Origin: Phorcus lineatus
Taxonomy: Eukaryota; Mollusca; Gastropoda; Trochida; Trochidae
DNA length: 64,000 bases
NCBI GenBank assembly: GCA_921293015.1
Contig: OV121093.1
Coordinates: 22,702,622-22,766,621 of the forward strand
Direction of reading: 5' to 3'
Shown: one piece after another, positions 48,501 to 60,100 of the stretch
Numbering within the stretch: the stretch's first letter is position 1
Layout of the letters: each line of letters starts with the position of its first letter
Program-made: the position numbers and the translations under genes
Notes under the pieces: model-generated
What the model was told of the DNA's origin: nothing
Database searches by the model: none
What the model saw: only the letters and a program-made list of their open reading frames with translations

Positions 48501-49723
48501 GATCAAAGAAAGATTATTGTATATTTTTTTCTTGCTCGTCGTTCTTTAAAAGTAGTTTTAAATACTGTTTATCACGAGACAAAGGCACAACAGAAATGCT
48601 AAAATTTTGAGCAAGTTTCTAGTCGTAATTTTTTATTAGCTAAGAAATATGATCATAAACGTTTTAATAACAACTAATCGGCATCAGCATGATGTAAATC
48701 AGAAAAAAGTAGTCTTGTTAAATTGTGGAGATGGTTTGAAATTCCGTTTCTTTAATGGAAAGGATCTGGACAGTTTCATATCATGGTTTATGACGCCATT
48801 CAATCAGAACAGATTATCATAGCATCTTTACATCAGAAGTAGTTACTTATATGGCATTGTTTAAAAATATGCTGATGTTATTTACTTTCATACCTCAAAA
48901 TCCTGAAATATTTCTAGAGAATGCAAACAATTGTATTTACAAATTCAATCATTGAGAGATAAGAAAATTCCACTTATCTATCACCAATCTTAGTATTTGC
49001 CAATGCCCTTCTTTAATGGTAGCTGTCCCAATTTCTTAAGAAGACTCAATAATAGATTCTATTTCAGAAGGGATACTCTTTGGGGTACTTATGCTTAAAT
49101 TTTTTTATTTTTTTGCTATATGATAGGTTGTGAGTATTTTATGAATAAAAATTTACAATAAAAACACTCAAAAACATGTTTTTGAGTTGCCACCTCAACA
49201 GTGCCCCAAACCCTAGCGGTTACCATAGGTATCTCTATACCACAGGTATCTCTATTAAAACCACTTATCAACCTGTCATTGCAATAGTGAAGACACGTAT
49301 TTGCTGCTTAAGTTTGCTAAGTTTCTTCACAGATGTTTCTAAGAAACCCTACCATGGACAAAGAGAATGTATGTTTGGTAACCTTTAGTTATATTTCTGA
49401 AGTAGAATAGATTGTCATTTTCGTATTCTGGCGTTGTTATTTACTTACAAACCACTCGTGGCCATGTGCTTGTGGTATGGGTTGGAAAATGAACAAACGT
49501 GGCGAATTCCCGGAAGATATTTTTCCTGATTAGAAGGAAATGCTCAATCTTTCGGATTAGGATTCGGATTTTGTTTGGCACTTGATGTTATAATTTTAAT
49601 GGATAAAGCAGTTAAAGCAGACTCAAATTTATCTCTCACTATGTCTTTTTTCCGTCTTTTCCCTCAACCTTTCGATCCCTTTCTCCCTTATCTGTCCACT
49701 CTCTTTTGGATGCTAGTCATCCA
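45514..49723. other. 4.2-kb gene-free region
   Basis: AT-rich, with no coding similarity. An imperfect foldback (taatactatatttttaatcg at 47643-47662 against the complement of 47719-47743) is the only structure noted. Confidence 0.5.
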
Positions 49724-49783
49724 CGTGTTTAATAACTGAAATATTGTTCAAAACACGTTAAACCCCAACTCACTCACTCAAAT
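49724..49783 (+). mobile_element. SINE terminus, gastropod 'actcactca' family
   Basis: A 60-bp relic: a tttaataactgaaatattgtt block, then cgttaaaccccaact and three actca-type repeats. The same block recurs at 54421-54476 and, decayed, at 18788-18832. The rest of the SINE is not recognisable upstream. Confidence 0.75.
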
Positions 49784-50027
49784 TTAAAATAGCTCAAGTC
49801 AGGTGATGGAACGGACGACATAAACTATTAATATTAAAAAACAATTATATTATAGTTTTATTTCAATGAATAGACTTAATGGTTTTAAAGGACAATGAGT
49901 TCAGTGTTCAATAACTTTCACGAATGAAATATTCCAATTAGTCTACCCTGTGTACCAGCTTACGTTTTGGGGATGTGCGGTCTTTTCAGTCAAATCAATG
50001 TAATGATATTTAGTTGGATTACAAAAT

Positions 50028-50127
50028 GGATAAAACATTACCTGCGGGCATTAATAGGGCCCTTTTGGCAATACCCTCGAAGAAACTGCCTATATTCGTA
50101 ATAATGCCCGCGGGTCATGTTTTATCC
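50028..50127. repeat. 100-bp foldback (inverted repeat)
   Basis: The left arm (50028-50055, ggataaaacattacctgcgg...) pairs with the right arm (50100-50127) at about 24 of 28 positions. The 44-nt loop between them is GC-richer than the surroundings. This may be a very small foldback MITE. A short open frame over it (50014-50274) is not believable as a gene. Confidence 0.75.
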
Positions 50128-50300
50128 TTAACTTTAGGTATAAATAGCCAGATTCCGTGTAATCTAAAATTGCAATTAGATAACGAAGCACTGAGGATAA
50201 AGAGGGCTCTTAAAAGTTGGACTCTGAAAGTTGAAATCTCATCTGCCTGGATTATGATAACCGTTTACCTTTGACAATATTGCTCAGTTCTTTACTTCTG

Positions 50301-50385
50301 TTGCCGAGCCGCTGGCGGGATTCGTACGATTGAGCTCTTGAACTGAAGCCGAACGCGCCAACCCCCCTCGACCGACATAATACCG
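50301..50385 (-). mobile_element. tRNA-like SINE head fragment
   Basis: The complement reads ggggttggcgcgttcggctt (D-arm-like), then cagttcaagagctcaatc and a box B-like gtacgaatcccgcc, ending agcggctcgg. The layout fits the tRNA-derived part of a SINE. No body or tail was recognised, and no complete cloverleaf can be drawn with confidence. Confidence 0.45.
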
Positions 50386-52284
50386 ACTAAGACACCAGCG
50401 CTTTACCTTACTTAGAACTGCAAATATGGCCTTCTTTCGATTTTCTTGTCACACACTCTGATATTGGATCAAATTGAAGTACACAGGGAAATTTAAATTG
50501 CAAAGGAGATTGAATATTTTGATGATATCCATGATATGAAACTTGAATTTTAAACGATGATTACTACGTTTTTGACTTAAATGTGCTTCATCAGCTCATA
50601 TCGAAGTTTCGAAGCAAATAAAGTTGGTTCAAAACTTACGTATAATAATGTTTTTCTCATCAAATGCATTGTAAATGGCATGTAAAGCATTCACTTCAGA
50701 CAGGTGTAATGCAACTTCCCGTTTTTCATAACTTCTTGGAAGTCTTTGTTTTAAACAGGGCAATTAAAAATGAAGAGAAACCCTTGTCAATGTTGATACT
50801 CTTGATTTCTGAATTCCTCTCTGTTTAAGAATTTTTTTTACTAACTTTAAATGGGTCACCAATCCAATGAAAGAACCGTTTTTTTCTGTTGCGGAGCTCG
50901 ATTATCCATTGCGTTAAAGCACAGGCACGAAACTAGCACTTTGCAGAATCTGGAAAATTCTAATCCAACTTTTCGGGTCAAAAAGTTGAATCAAATTAAC
51001 TCTTAAATCCTGATAGGCCTTGGAGCGAGTTCAGTTCTTTGTACGTGCTCATACACATTGCGCAGTAAAATTATAAAGAATATCACGACATGGTGATTTG
51101 TTATTTTTACTCAAGTAATAAAGAGTATAAACCAAATTAAAGATTATTTTCTTAACATAGATAACATTTTACTAAATGCCTCGTTTCATTAAAGTAATAA
51201 CATAATACTATCTTGTAAATGTAATATTCAAGTAAATGTCAGAAGTTTTAACAACCATTGTGATGCAAAGCGGTTTCAACTGTCTTGGATCACACATGTA
51301 ATCTTTCTGAGAATTTTCACAGCATTTCGCATAGGCATCTGTAATGTATAAGACTCACAGGAAGATAAAATGGTAATTAAAAATAAGTTAAGTTCATTTT
51401 TAACAAGTGGTAGTAATATCGCACCAAATGATCAACCTTGCCTATAGTAAAGTTCCTTAGTTGTCCAGTAAGACGGCCAAGAGGCAGTAATTTCAGTTTG
51501 CGTTAAGTTTTCGCCTACAATTAGTTTTATGGAAATATACACGAGAAGGTGCGGGCAAATATCTAATCAAAGTATTGAAATTGCCGAAATGAACAAACCC
51601 CATGCGTGACAGTGCAGGTGCTGTTAGATATGACAATGCAAATGCACGTGTAGTGAGTGACTTTGACAATGGTGACTCGATATCTAGATGTCACTCAAGA
51701 ACACCATCCGTCGATGATTGTAATCCTTTTACGCAAACAATCTCTCTTCTAATTCACTAATATGTTAGAAAACTGGTTATAACTCTGCATAGGAGAACCG
51801 TCTAAAATTTATTAAGTTTGTCAGAGGTAGAGCATCAACGATCTCTTTCGCCCATTGCTTGATAGGTGATATTGTTACTTTAGGTAGTGAAATGGATTTG
51901 TATGGCTAAACTAAAAAATGTGAACTGATGTGTTTCTTTTAGATATGTTTTGTTTGGACTAAAGCTTTTGTCTTGCAATTGGCAACATTTATTTTCCTTT
52001 CCGTGAGATTACTTTATCTACCTCAAAACGTACTTCTGCCCCTTAATAATCGATTCTCCATTTCGCTCTCTAAATATCATACACTAGCTTAACTCAACTG
52101 ACAATTAGCGTCAGATTCCATGCCTATTGACAGGCTACCTATAATTTGTATACAAATGGTCACATAGTCGCCATTTGAATACAGCATTGTCACAAAATCT
52201 ATAAATAGACTCCCCGTGAGCAAAGGAATCAAAAGGTTGCAGTTTTCTTATGCAGAAGAAGATGGATTGAGGTTATTAGAGCGT
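50386..52284. other. Gene-free spacer
   Basis: No recognised features. Confidence 0.5.
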
Positions 52285-52595
52285 TGACCCTATGGCCCTT
52301 ATCAGGGGTTGCTGAGTCACCAGATTTAGTTAGAAACTACATCAGCTAAGGAGTCCGTACACGGTTTCAGTTTTCTTAGGGTTCAAAGGGTCTCAAGATC
52401 TTTAACTTATTATCGTCATCTGCTAAGGATCATTCTGTGCACACAGGTCCAGCTTTCTAAGCCTTTTGTTAAAAAGAAAATATAACTATTTTTTTCTGGG
52501 CGTGTCCATTGTGGCCCTTATTAGGAGTCACAGGGTCAGCAAAGATAGAATCCCCTTCGACTATTGAGTCTGTACAGAAGGTTTCAGTTTTCTGA
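52285..52595. repeat. Diverged tandem duplication, period about 223 bp
   Basis: tggcccttatcagggg...gagtccgtacacggtttcagttttct (from 52290) is matched by tggcccttattaggag...gagtctgtacagaaggtttcagttttct (from 52513). The blocks are in the same order with many substitutions, so the duplication is old. Confidence 0.55.
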
Positions 52596-52969
52596 AATCT
52601 ATAAATTGAAAACCTCAATTCAATGAGTCATATTTCAGTTTTCCTGAGTCAATTGTTCTGGATAAGATGGTGAAAGGTTTTACGGACGGGCGTCAGAAGC
52701 TATGCCATGCAGGCCACATACTAGTATTATAAAAGAGTTTATACACACAATTGTACAAACTTTTAGCACAGCAATAAACCTCTTTTTGAAGCAGAAGAAT
52801 CGTATGACCTAGTGCCTAATCGCTGCGTGGAGGAGTGTGTCTCCGTCACCCCAAGTAAGTATTTTAGGGATCTAATGCGCATCTCTCACTGCAGAGACAA
52901 CTTGATTGCACCAAGACCTTTACCATGCATGCTCTCCAAAAAGAGGTAGCTCCGTCATGAATTTCAATA

Positions 52970-53616
52970 CAACCTCTGTTATAAAACGAACGTTTTTCGG
53001 TTAAGATAAGTATAACCAGATTTGATGGGAGCAAAGTTCGTTGTGCAATGAGCGACGCCGTTTCAAAAGTTATCATTTAAATCGTCCAAATTATTTCCGT
53101 AACCTTTCCAAAAGTTAGACTTAAGTCGAATATGCACTTTGAGTCTTCTTTACAGAACACATTTAGCGACTGCATCATTGCATAGGCCTGTGTGACAACA
53201 AATATGTTATCCATGCATTCGGTGTTTCCATTGGCTGAAATATTGCAAGGTAGTTTAAGTTTCAATAGTGTGCCTCTTGAAAGATAAGTTAAGATAAGTA
53301 TAACCAGATGTGATGGGAGCAAAGTTCGTTGTGCAATGAGCGACGCCGTTTCAAAAGTTATCATTTAAATCGTCCAAATTATTTCCGTAACCTTTCCAAA
53401 AGTTAAGACTTAATTCGAATATGCACTTTGAATCTTCTTTACAGAAAACATTTAGCGACTGCATCATTGCATAGGCCTGTGTGACAACAAATATGTTATC
53501 CATGCATTCGGTGTTTCCATTGGCTGAAATATTGCAAGGTAGTTTAAGTTTCAATATTGTGCCGCTTGAGGAAAAAGCCGAAAGTTCGATTAGAGCTCTA
53601 ATTATAACAGAGGTTG
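52970..53616. mobile_element. 647-bp MITE, TA target, internal 288-bp duplication
   Basis: Inverted ends caacctctgttataa (52970-52984) and the complement (53602-53616) are bounded by TA at 52968-52969 and 53617-53618, consistent with a Tc1/mariner-type element. Further in, both arms keep a cgaac-ttt-cgg-like block. There is no coding capacity. The interior is almost wholly a direct tandem repeat. Confidence 0.75.
53001..53575. repeat. Tandem duplication, two 288-bp units
   Basis: 53001-53288 and 53289-53575 are nearly identical (a handful of substitutions and one or two indels). Similar short frames therefore occur twice on the minus strand (MITFETASLIAQRTLLPS...). They are repeat shadows, not genes. 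Confidence 0.88.
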
Positions 53617-53624
53617 TATAGGAA

Positions 53625-54420
53625 TCAATGTCAGAGCTACCTCGGTGGATAGAGTATGATGTAGTCTGTGAATACGCGACTACGGTCTGTGTAAAGAAGG
53701 TTCAAATTTGAAAAGTGTACATTCGAGTAACATTTAGCTTTCAGGGATCATGTAATAGTTCTTATAATTCAAAGTATTGATAAATCTAAACTTTTCGATG
53801 CAGCTAGCACTGGCTGTCTTTGATTTATGGACATTGGGAATAAGAGTTCAGCTAAAGGATGGGCTATGTTGATATAATCATTCTGTAGATTAAGAATAAT
53901 TGTTCTATGAAAATGTAGTTTACCAACATAAAAAAGTAACACCGAATAGTCGATCGTTCTTCAACGAATAGGTCATTCTTTGCTTACGATGTTTCTCTGA
54001 TTTGTAAGTTAGATGTAATGAAGATCATAACGGTGTTAATGACCCCCTTTTCTTTATCATGGCTGGTAATAGGTCATTATAACTACTAGCTGCCTCATCG
54101 ATTCCACCCTAGCATGACCTCAAGAGTCTAATTATACTGATATTGCTGCATGCGACGTCCATTCCTTATTGCAATGACAGGCATGGTGGCATTAATAAAT
54201 GCCCTACAGGCTCATAGGTCAGACTGAGCGCAAATAGACACCATGGCGTTATAATGGACTTGAGACGATTTGGAGATTATTTCAAGTGACCGTTGTCCAC
54301 AGTTCAGATCAAACGCTTGCATTAGTTAAAAACGACGAAAGACATATAAATGTTGCATACATTCTACATCGGAGATGCATACAACTTAGTATGTGTTCTG
54401 AATGATATGATGTACATGCA
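53625..54420. other. Spacer, possible tRNA-like scrap at 53636-53705
   Basis: The stretch acctcggtggatagagt...ggttcaaat around 53638-53703 has loose box A and box B resemblance. Nothing firmer was seen. Confidence 0.3.
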
Positions 54421-54476
54421 ATGTGTTTAATAACTGGAATATTGTTAAAAAAAACGTTAAACCCCAACTCACTCAT
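54421..54476 (+). mobile_element. SINE terminus, gastropod 'actcactca' family
   Basis: tgtttaataactggaatatt, then gttaaaaaaaacgttaaacc and ccaactcactcat. This is the best-preserved of the terminal fragments. The upstream SINE body was not recognised. Confidence 0.75.
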
Positions 54477-55111
54477 CTAAATCTTATGTATTAAATTCAA
54501 ATGAATGTGTTGAAGGCCAATATTATGGTATATAATGCGATTTAAGTGTATGAAATTTGGCCACTGTGACGTAAATATTTCAATGCATTGCGCATGAAAC
54601 AACCAGTACCTAACTTGGCGCAAATGTTGTTTTGCATTGAGTTTTGAAATCGGAATAACAATATGAATCACGCCATTCAAATATCGTTCATCGTTTTCAT
54701 CAAAGCCACTGGATTGATGGCAGAAATTTTGCACACAACACTTAATTGATAATGACATTAGAGAAAGCGAAAAAGCAGAGTTACCAAGTCTTTCCAACTA
54801 AGTTCACAGAGACTGCAAATGAACTTAAACGTCATTCTTCGTTTGAACTTTCGAACGTTCAATCTGGTGAGTATCACCTCCAATCTGCATGTCGTCTACT
54901 TTCGTCGATTAGGACGTGGTCAATATCGATTAGGAAAGAGATTAGCCAGTCATTGCTTCGCAGAAGTTTGCACAGTGTGCAAGCAAAACGATGTCGTAGT
55001 GTTGACATTGCTTGTGAAATAATGCTTTAGAAACAATATAACTGGATCATACCACCACTTGGTTCAAATCCTAATCGTGCTGTTGTGGTTTGGGTGCGTC
55101 CGAGACCTTGA
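54477..55111. other. Spacer, nothing firm
   Basis: Two overlapping plus-strand short frames at 54746-55030 show no recognised family. No other structure seen. Confidence 0.45.
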
Positions 55112-55496
55112 GAGCTATAGGGAACCTGTGATTTCGTAGACAAAACGTTTTCGTAGACGGGGTGATTTCGTAGACACGGTGATTTCGTAGACAGATTAAA
55201 CGGTGATTTCGTAGACACTTTATAAAATTTGAATTTATTATCATTTTCAGTTATATTATATACATTCTCGATGTTAGAATACTTATATTTTATCATTTTA
55301 ATCATTATTTTGTTTGCAGAGATACGAAACTGGTATATTAGCTCCACGTCAATGGCCGTTACGAAGATCGATTTCCTTGTTCTGTTTTTGTTCACTTACA
55401 TCATAGTTCGTAATTTTTGGAGTGTATTTCCTTTTAATGTGTTAATGAGTAATTATTTTTGTTTACTAAAATGGTAGTTATTTTCATATTTGTAGA

Positions 55497-55797
55497 TTGA
55501 AGCGTAATAAAATACCACATAACAAACATGTTGCTGCAATAATTCTTCTGGACTATGGGGGAAATTATTCTTTTGTTGTACAAGACGCAGTCCAGGGTTT
55601 CCACTGGGACAATTCCCAAGCAACTGTTCACCCAGTAGTCGTATACCACAGACAAAATGACGAACTGAAGCATTTGAGTGTAGCAGTCATCAGTGACCAT
55701 TTGAAGCATGACTGTGTACCATCCATTAAAACTAAAAATTCTAAAATCCATGACATCAACTGGGGGAATCCTCAGATTTTGGTCGATTTGAAATCGA
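55497..55797 (+). pseudogene. Exon-like fragment of a transposase-like protein
   Basis: About 99 codons, starting right after an acceptor-like tatttgtag at 55486-55496. The sequence HVAAIILLDYGGNYSFVVQD, AVQGFHWDNSQATVHPVVVY and LSVAVISDHLKHD resembles the central part of a large set of uncharacterised metazoan proteins. I recall these as multi-copy and transposon-like, with the pattern 'DyaENYSFvvQDAvQgfHWdnsQaTlHPfv.Y...sD.l.HD' followed by 'iiyFSDGaa.QYKN'. The later catalytic-looking part is absent. Whether D in LLDYG and SDHLKHD are catalytic is unknown. It ends abutting, tail to tail, a MULE fragment on the other strand. Confidence 0.6.
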
Positions 55798-55800
55798 ATT

Positions 55801-56025
55801 ACCCCAGTGCCAGCTCTCCAGGTCGTTGTTAGTCCTTATCATTGTCCCAAACACGCACCAGTTGGCGACGCTCCAAACCGGGTTGTCCATCCAAGTACCC
55901 TGAAAGTACTCCGTTAGGGCTCTTAGTTGAGGCGTCGTAGCCTGTGACGACACCTTCCTGAAGGCTTGCCGGATGTGAGCCCCGTTAAGGAACTGCAACC
56001 CCATGTCAATCTTGCATCTTATATA
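55801..56025 (-). pseudogene. MULE (Mutator-like) transposase C-terminal fragment
   Basis: The minus-strand frame MGLQFLNGAHIRQAFRKVSS, then LRALTEYFQGTWMDN, VWSVANWCVFGTMIRTNNDLESWHW. The spacing of 'eYF..TW', a Trp-rich segment and RTNN-x2-E-x-WH is the hallmark of the region that follows the DDE domain in FLYWCH-type MULE transposases (consensus RTNN..EgwH). The catalytic core and zinc fingers are missing. The frame runs a little further into non-homologous sequence on both sides. Confidence 0.72.
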
Positions 56026-56527
56026 CCTTATTTGTTTGTACAAAAAGTATTAACCTACTCATCTCAGTACAGGATGTATTAGTGTATAGCGAGATGTTTT
56101 GATTGTAAATTGCTTTGTCGGCGACTCACCTTTTTCATCTTCCCGTGAGTTGTTAATCTGCTAATCGTCGCTGATTGATGGTAAATCTTATAAATTATCA
56201 TACTTACCTAATTTGTTTATTTATTCACAAAGAAATAAAATAAAACAAACAACAACAATTATGGGCTTCCTTTATTAAAACATCGTATTTCAACAGTCGT
56301 ATATATACACCTAAATGCATCGATCTGTTAATTTGGTTACAAATTTTGTTAAATCTAAGATACAAATATAATATCCCATCATTAATGATGTTTAATGTTG
56401 ATTAAAAGTTATAATATTACCACTTTTCCAAGTGTCTACGAAATCACCGTCAATCTGTCTACGAAACCACCGATATTTTTGTCTACGAAACCACAGTGTC
56501 TACGAAATCACCTACACCCGAGCTATA

Positions 56528-56976
56528 CCAGCTGGAGCCGACGCGCTCCTGTTAAGGACAACCAGACAAGACAGATCGATGGATTGAAGCCAGTCAAATT
56601 TGAGTCGTTAAAAAAACCTACTATATTTTCTCTCAACTTTGCTATTATTTTGTTCCTGATCTGTCAACTCTGCTAATGGTACTTTTTATGAACGTGTTGC
56701 ATGACTAAAAACCATTTTAAACACTCACTATTAAATGATGTACTTATACAAAACTGTCAGTTAAAATGTGTCTTGGATAGAGAGTTTCACTTCACATGAT
56801 ACGTGGTAAAGGTTCCAGTGAACGTTTCTGATACGGATGATGCAGGTGTTCATGAAACTTTGTTCAGTCATAATTGCTCTTCATATCCAAGAATTATGTT
56901 CAACAAAACCTTTTCCAAATGTAACATTGTAGGATAGTTAACACTTTTCTTAAATTTCTACTAGATCTTTTCGGTA
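56528..56976. other. Short spacer between two DNA elements
   Basis: 450 bp of AT-rich sequence with no recognised content. Confidence 0.5.
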
Positions 56977-56980
56977 TCTG

Positions 56981-57105
56981 TGTATCATCCCAACTTGGGA
57001 TCGCGTCCCATCTTAAGATGGGACGCGTCCCAATTCCAAGTTGGGACGTCCCATCTCAAGGGACGTCCCATCTTGAGATGGGACGGGGAATACTTTAACA
57101 TGTTC
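56981..57105. repeat. Left TIR with nested palindromes
   Basis: Contains cccatcttaagatggg, gggacgcgtccc, cccaattccaagttggg and cccatcttgagatggg, each a perfect or near-perfect palindrome and together a strong cruciform candidate. Confidence 0.85.
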
Positions 57106-60100
57106 ATAATATTCTTATTCTAATGTTGAATTTAGTAATAACATGATAACATGTATCATTTAGAAAAGCGCTTTAAGGCCCTCGAAAGATATTTTGATTT
57201 TATGTTGATTTCATAACTTATTGGCTATATCTCTCATCGCATACGAGTCTTTCATCATAGTACAATACGATTTCAAAAGTAATTCTTATACAAAATTCTA
57301 TAAATTATTTCATCATATTCTTATTATCTATATATCTATATATCTTATTCATTGTGACAGCATGTTAAGCAAATACAAAAAAAAAATATACACTCAAAAC
57401 CCACTCTTAGTGAATACCAAGAATGCTAATGCCTTCTAATCAGTTCAAATTCTTACACATAAACCGTTCCGTTAAGCATGATTTCAATGTACTCATGGTG
57501 TTTGATAGTCGAATCTAAAACTTTATGTTTCTTAAACATAATTCACAAACACTAACCTATAAGTGGTGTTCCGTCAATGCTTATAAGATGTCCAGTAAAT
57601 AAATCCAGTTATGCCTCCTCATATGTCCGATCGAACCTGATCTGATCAGTGTCGTAGTGCAAATGGCAAACATACCTGCTTGGTAGTTCAGAGAAGGGTG
57701 TGGGGTGGGTGGAGGGGGGAGAGGGGGTCCGAAAGAAGGTATTGAGCATGCTTGTAACAATACTAATGTACACGCCGAGTGTTTGTTGTTTTAGTCAATG
57801 ATTATCATTCTTATTTATCAAGGCATTGGCCCCTATCGGCAATATCACTGATAGGAAGCAGACGTGATCAAATGTTTATGTTTATTGTTATTGTATTGTT
57901 ATTCGATGAAAGTTTTTTGGCCAAACTGAATATATTCAAAATATTTTTTTCATAAACAGAACGATTATCATATAAAGTAACCAAAATGAAATCTAACATC
58001 ATAAGAAATACAATATTTCAACTCATTTCTTGTCAATACTACAAGAATATTATAAACGGAGTTTGTTGACTTTGAGTTCATTAATAAACTTTGTTTACCT
58101 TCACAATTTTTTGACACAAACAAGGGTAGAGGGTTGAGTAAAATTATTTTGTTCTACTTAACCCGAGGAAACATATGATTTCGATCAGTATGAAAAGGTT
58201 GTTTTTATATGTACAAGCGTCTATCTAGGCTTGTAAGAAGCGTTGAATTGAGAGAATTGTTGTGAGTTGCTACTGCTAATAAGTTCATCAACTGATCAAC
58301 TAAGTCAAATAAGATAAGTAGGTGAGAGGGAAGCATTACATTTCAGTTTAATATTGTTGTTTTACAGCTGAAAGTTTACTTAACTAATCGTTTTGTTATC
58401 TTAAATATGCTACTTAACATGTCCCCCCGAAAAAAGGCATTAGGTTTCTAAATACACACCAACGAAGTTATATTGATATACTAACAATTATCGAGTTACT
58501 TTGCGCTGACATACATGTTCTAATGTGTTATCTTTAGAGGACTAAATGATTCACATTCTTATTGCTTTTACAAATTTGATATAAAAACTGTCAATTTTTA
58601 TACAAATTTGATATTGAAACTGTCATTGCTTATTGTAAAATATTATCATATTTCATTGTATGAGAATATGCAATATGTGTAATCATTTAATGTTTAGTAA
58701 GTATAATACTATGATTTAAACAGTATTTTATTTCCATAAAACATGTGTTACACAAAATTCAGAATATATATACAAAAAGGAAAAAGGAAGGACAAAGAGG
58801 CAGCAAATGCCTATATAAATTCTTTTCCTGAAACAAACATTAAATGATTAAGATATCAAGTACTTTGATAGAAATATACATGTGCAATTATTCTTACTAA
58901 ACTCAAATTTATATTAAGCTTTGTCTACCTTAATACATTTGGTACGAGTTTTAGGAAAGAGCTTTAAAAATCGTTTTGTATCATTTATGAAATGATAAAC
59001 TGATATTATTAGGAATTAGTCAACACTCTGTGACAAAGATTTGTCGCCGTTAAAGAGGAGAAGTAACGCATGAATTTGATTATTACAAATTAGTATCTGT
59101 ATTCGCCTTACTTATATGAATCAATAGAGCCAAAAAATGAGAAAATATACGCTTTAATTCGACTACTAGGAGACCTTTTATACCCCTGTTTTGGATAGCC
59201 GCCTAATGAGACTGGCGAACGGTTACACAGAATCACCGAAGCATGACTCGAAGCCACGCCCAGTGTGTGACGTGCTAGTGGGCAGCTGAAAGCCCAGCCC
59301 TTTGATTTTCTCTGTATTTTTAAGCTAATTCAACAGCAAAATAGAGGCAATAGCTGCTCCGAAAGAATTCCAAAATACGATATATAACGGCTTCATGATA
59401 TCAACTTTCCCTCTCAGTCGTCAAATCCATCTTAATTGGACTGTGACAATCCTTGGACGCGGTTTTCTTGGGTGGGTTTATATCAAAAAGGTAAAGAACT
59501 TGGTCGGTGAGAGATCAATTCCTATGGGATATCACGTAGTGTTACAACATGTATTTATCAATATGAAGTTATAAATTGTCTCGAAAAAATGAAGGTTTTG
59601 GTAATAAACGGGAGACAATGTAGAAACTTTTTTAATGACTATAGAAAAAATAATTTTGTTTCACTTCACTTTCATGACAACTTAGTACTTATTGGATGAT
59701 TCGTTTGTATTTAACTAACACATATCATATTTAGCTCACACCGTGTTGCAATATCTCTGTCTTTGAATTTAACAATAAATGACATGAAAACATACCTGGC
59801 GCAAGCGTTAGAAACATCCTATGTAATCCTCAAGAATGTTGGTACCCGTTATTCACGATGTACTTTTTTAAATGTGTGTCATCGTCCGTAGAAGTGCATG
59901 AGCCAAATCTCCTTCTCTTAATTTATTGGTTGAATATATATTCTACAAGTTCATTGGTTCAAAATGACTGGACGCCGTGACAATAAACTAAGTACCAGTC
60001 GAATGCCAAGAGTTACGCCATTATGACAGGACATATATTCCGCTTGGCGGGTCCAAAGCGTTAAAATTCAAAAGGTATAATTAGTGACCATTAAATCAAG

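Larger units (their letters stand above)
55120..56519. mobile_element. 1.4-kb MULE-like element with subrepeat TIRs
   Basis: Exactly bounded by GAGCTATA at 55112-55119 and 56520-56527, extendable to 9 bp with one mismatch; MULEs make 8-11 bp duplications. Both ends begin GGG and then carry several copies of gtgatttcgtagaca: left arm about 55128-55215, right arm about 56429-56512 in inverse orientation. The innermost blocks cgtagacagatt..acggtgatttcgtagacactt also match between arms. Inside are a MULE transposase fragment on the minus strand and a fragment of another transposase-like protein on the plus strand. Non-autonomous. Confidence 0.85.

Noticed and set aside
52864-53554. Repeated similar minus-strand frames (MITFETASLIAQ...)
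   Set aside because: They recur only because the MITE interior is a 288-bp tandem duplication; no domain is recognised.
54746-55030. 94-aa plus-strand frame
   Set aside because: No recognised homology; overlapped by another frame of similar length; no start or splice context.
55434-55751. 105-aa minus-strand frame
   Set aside because: Antisense shadow of the plus-strand transposase-like fragment.
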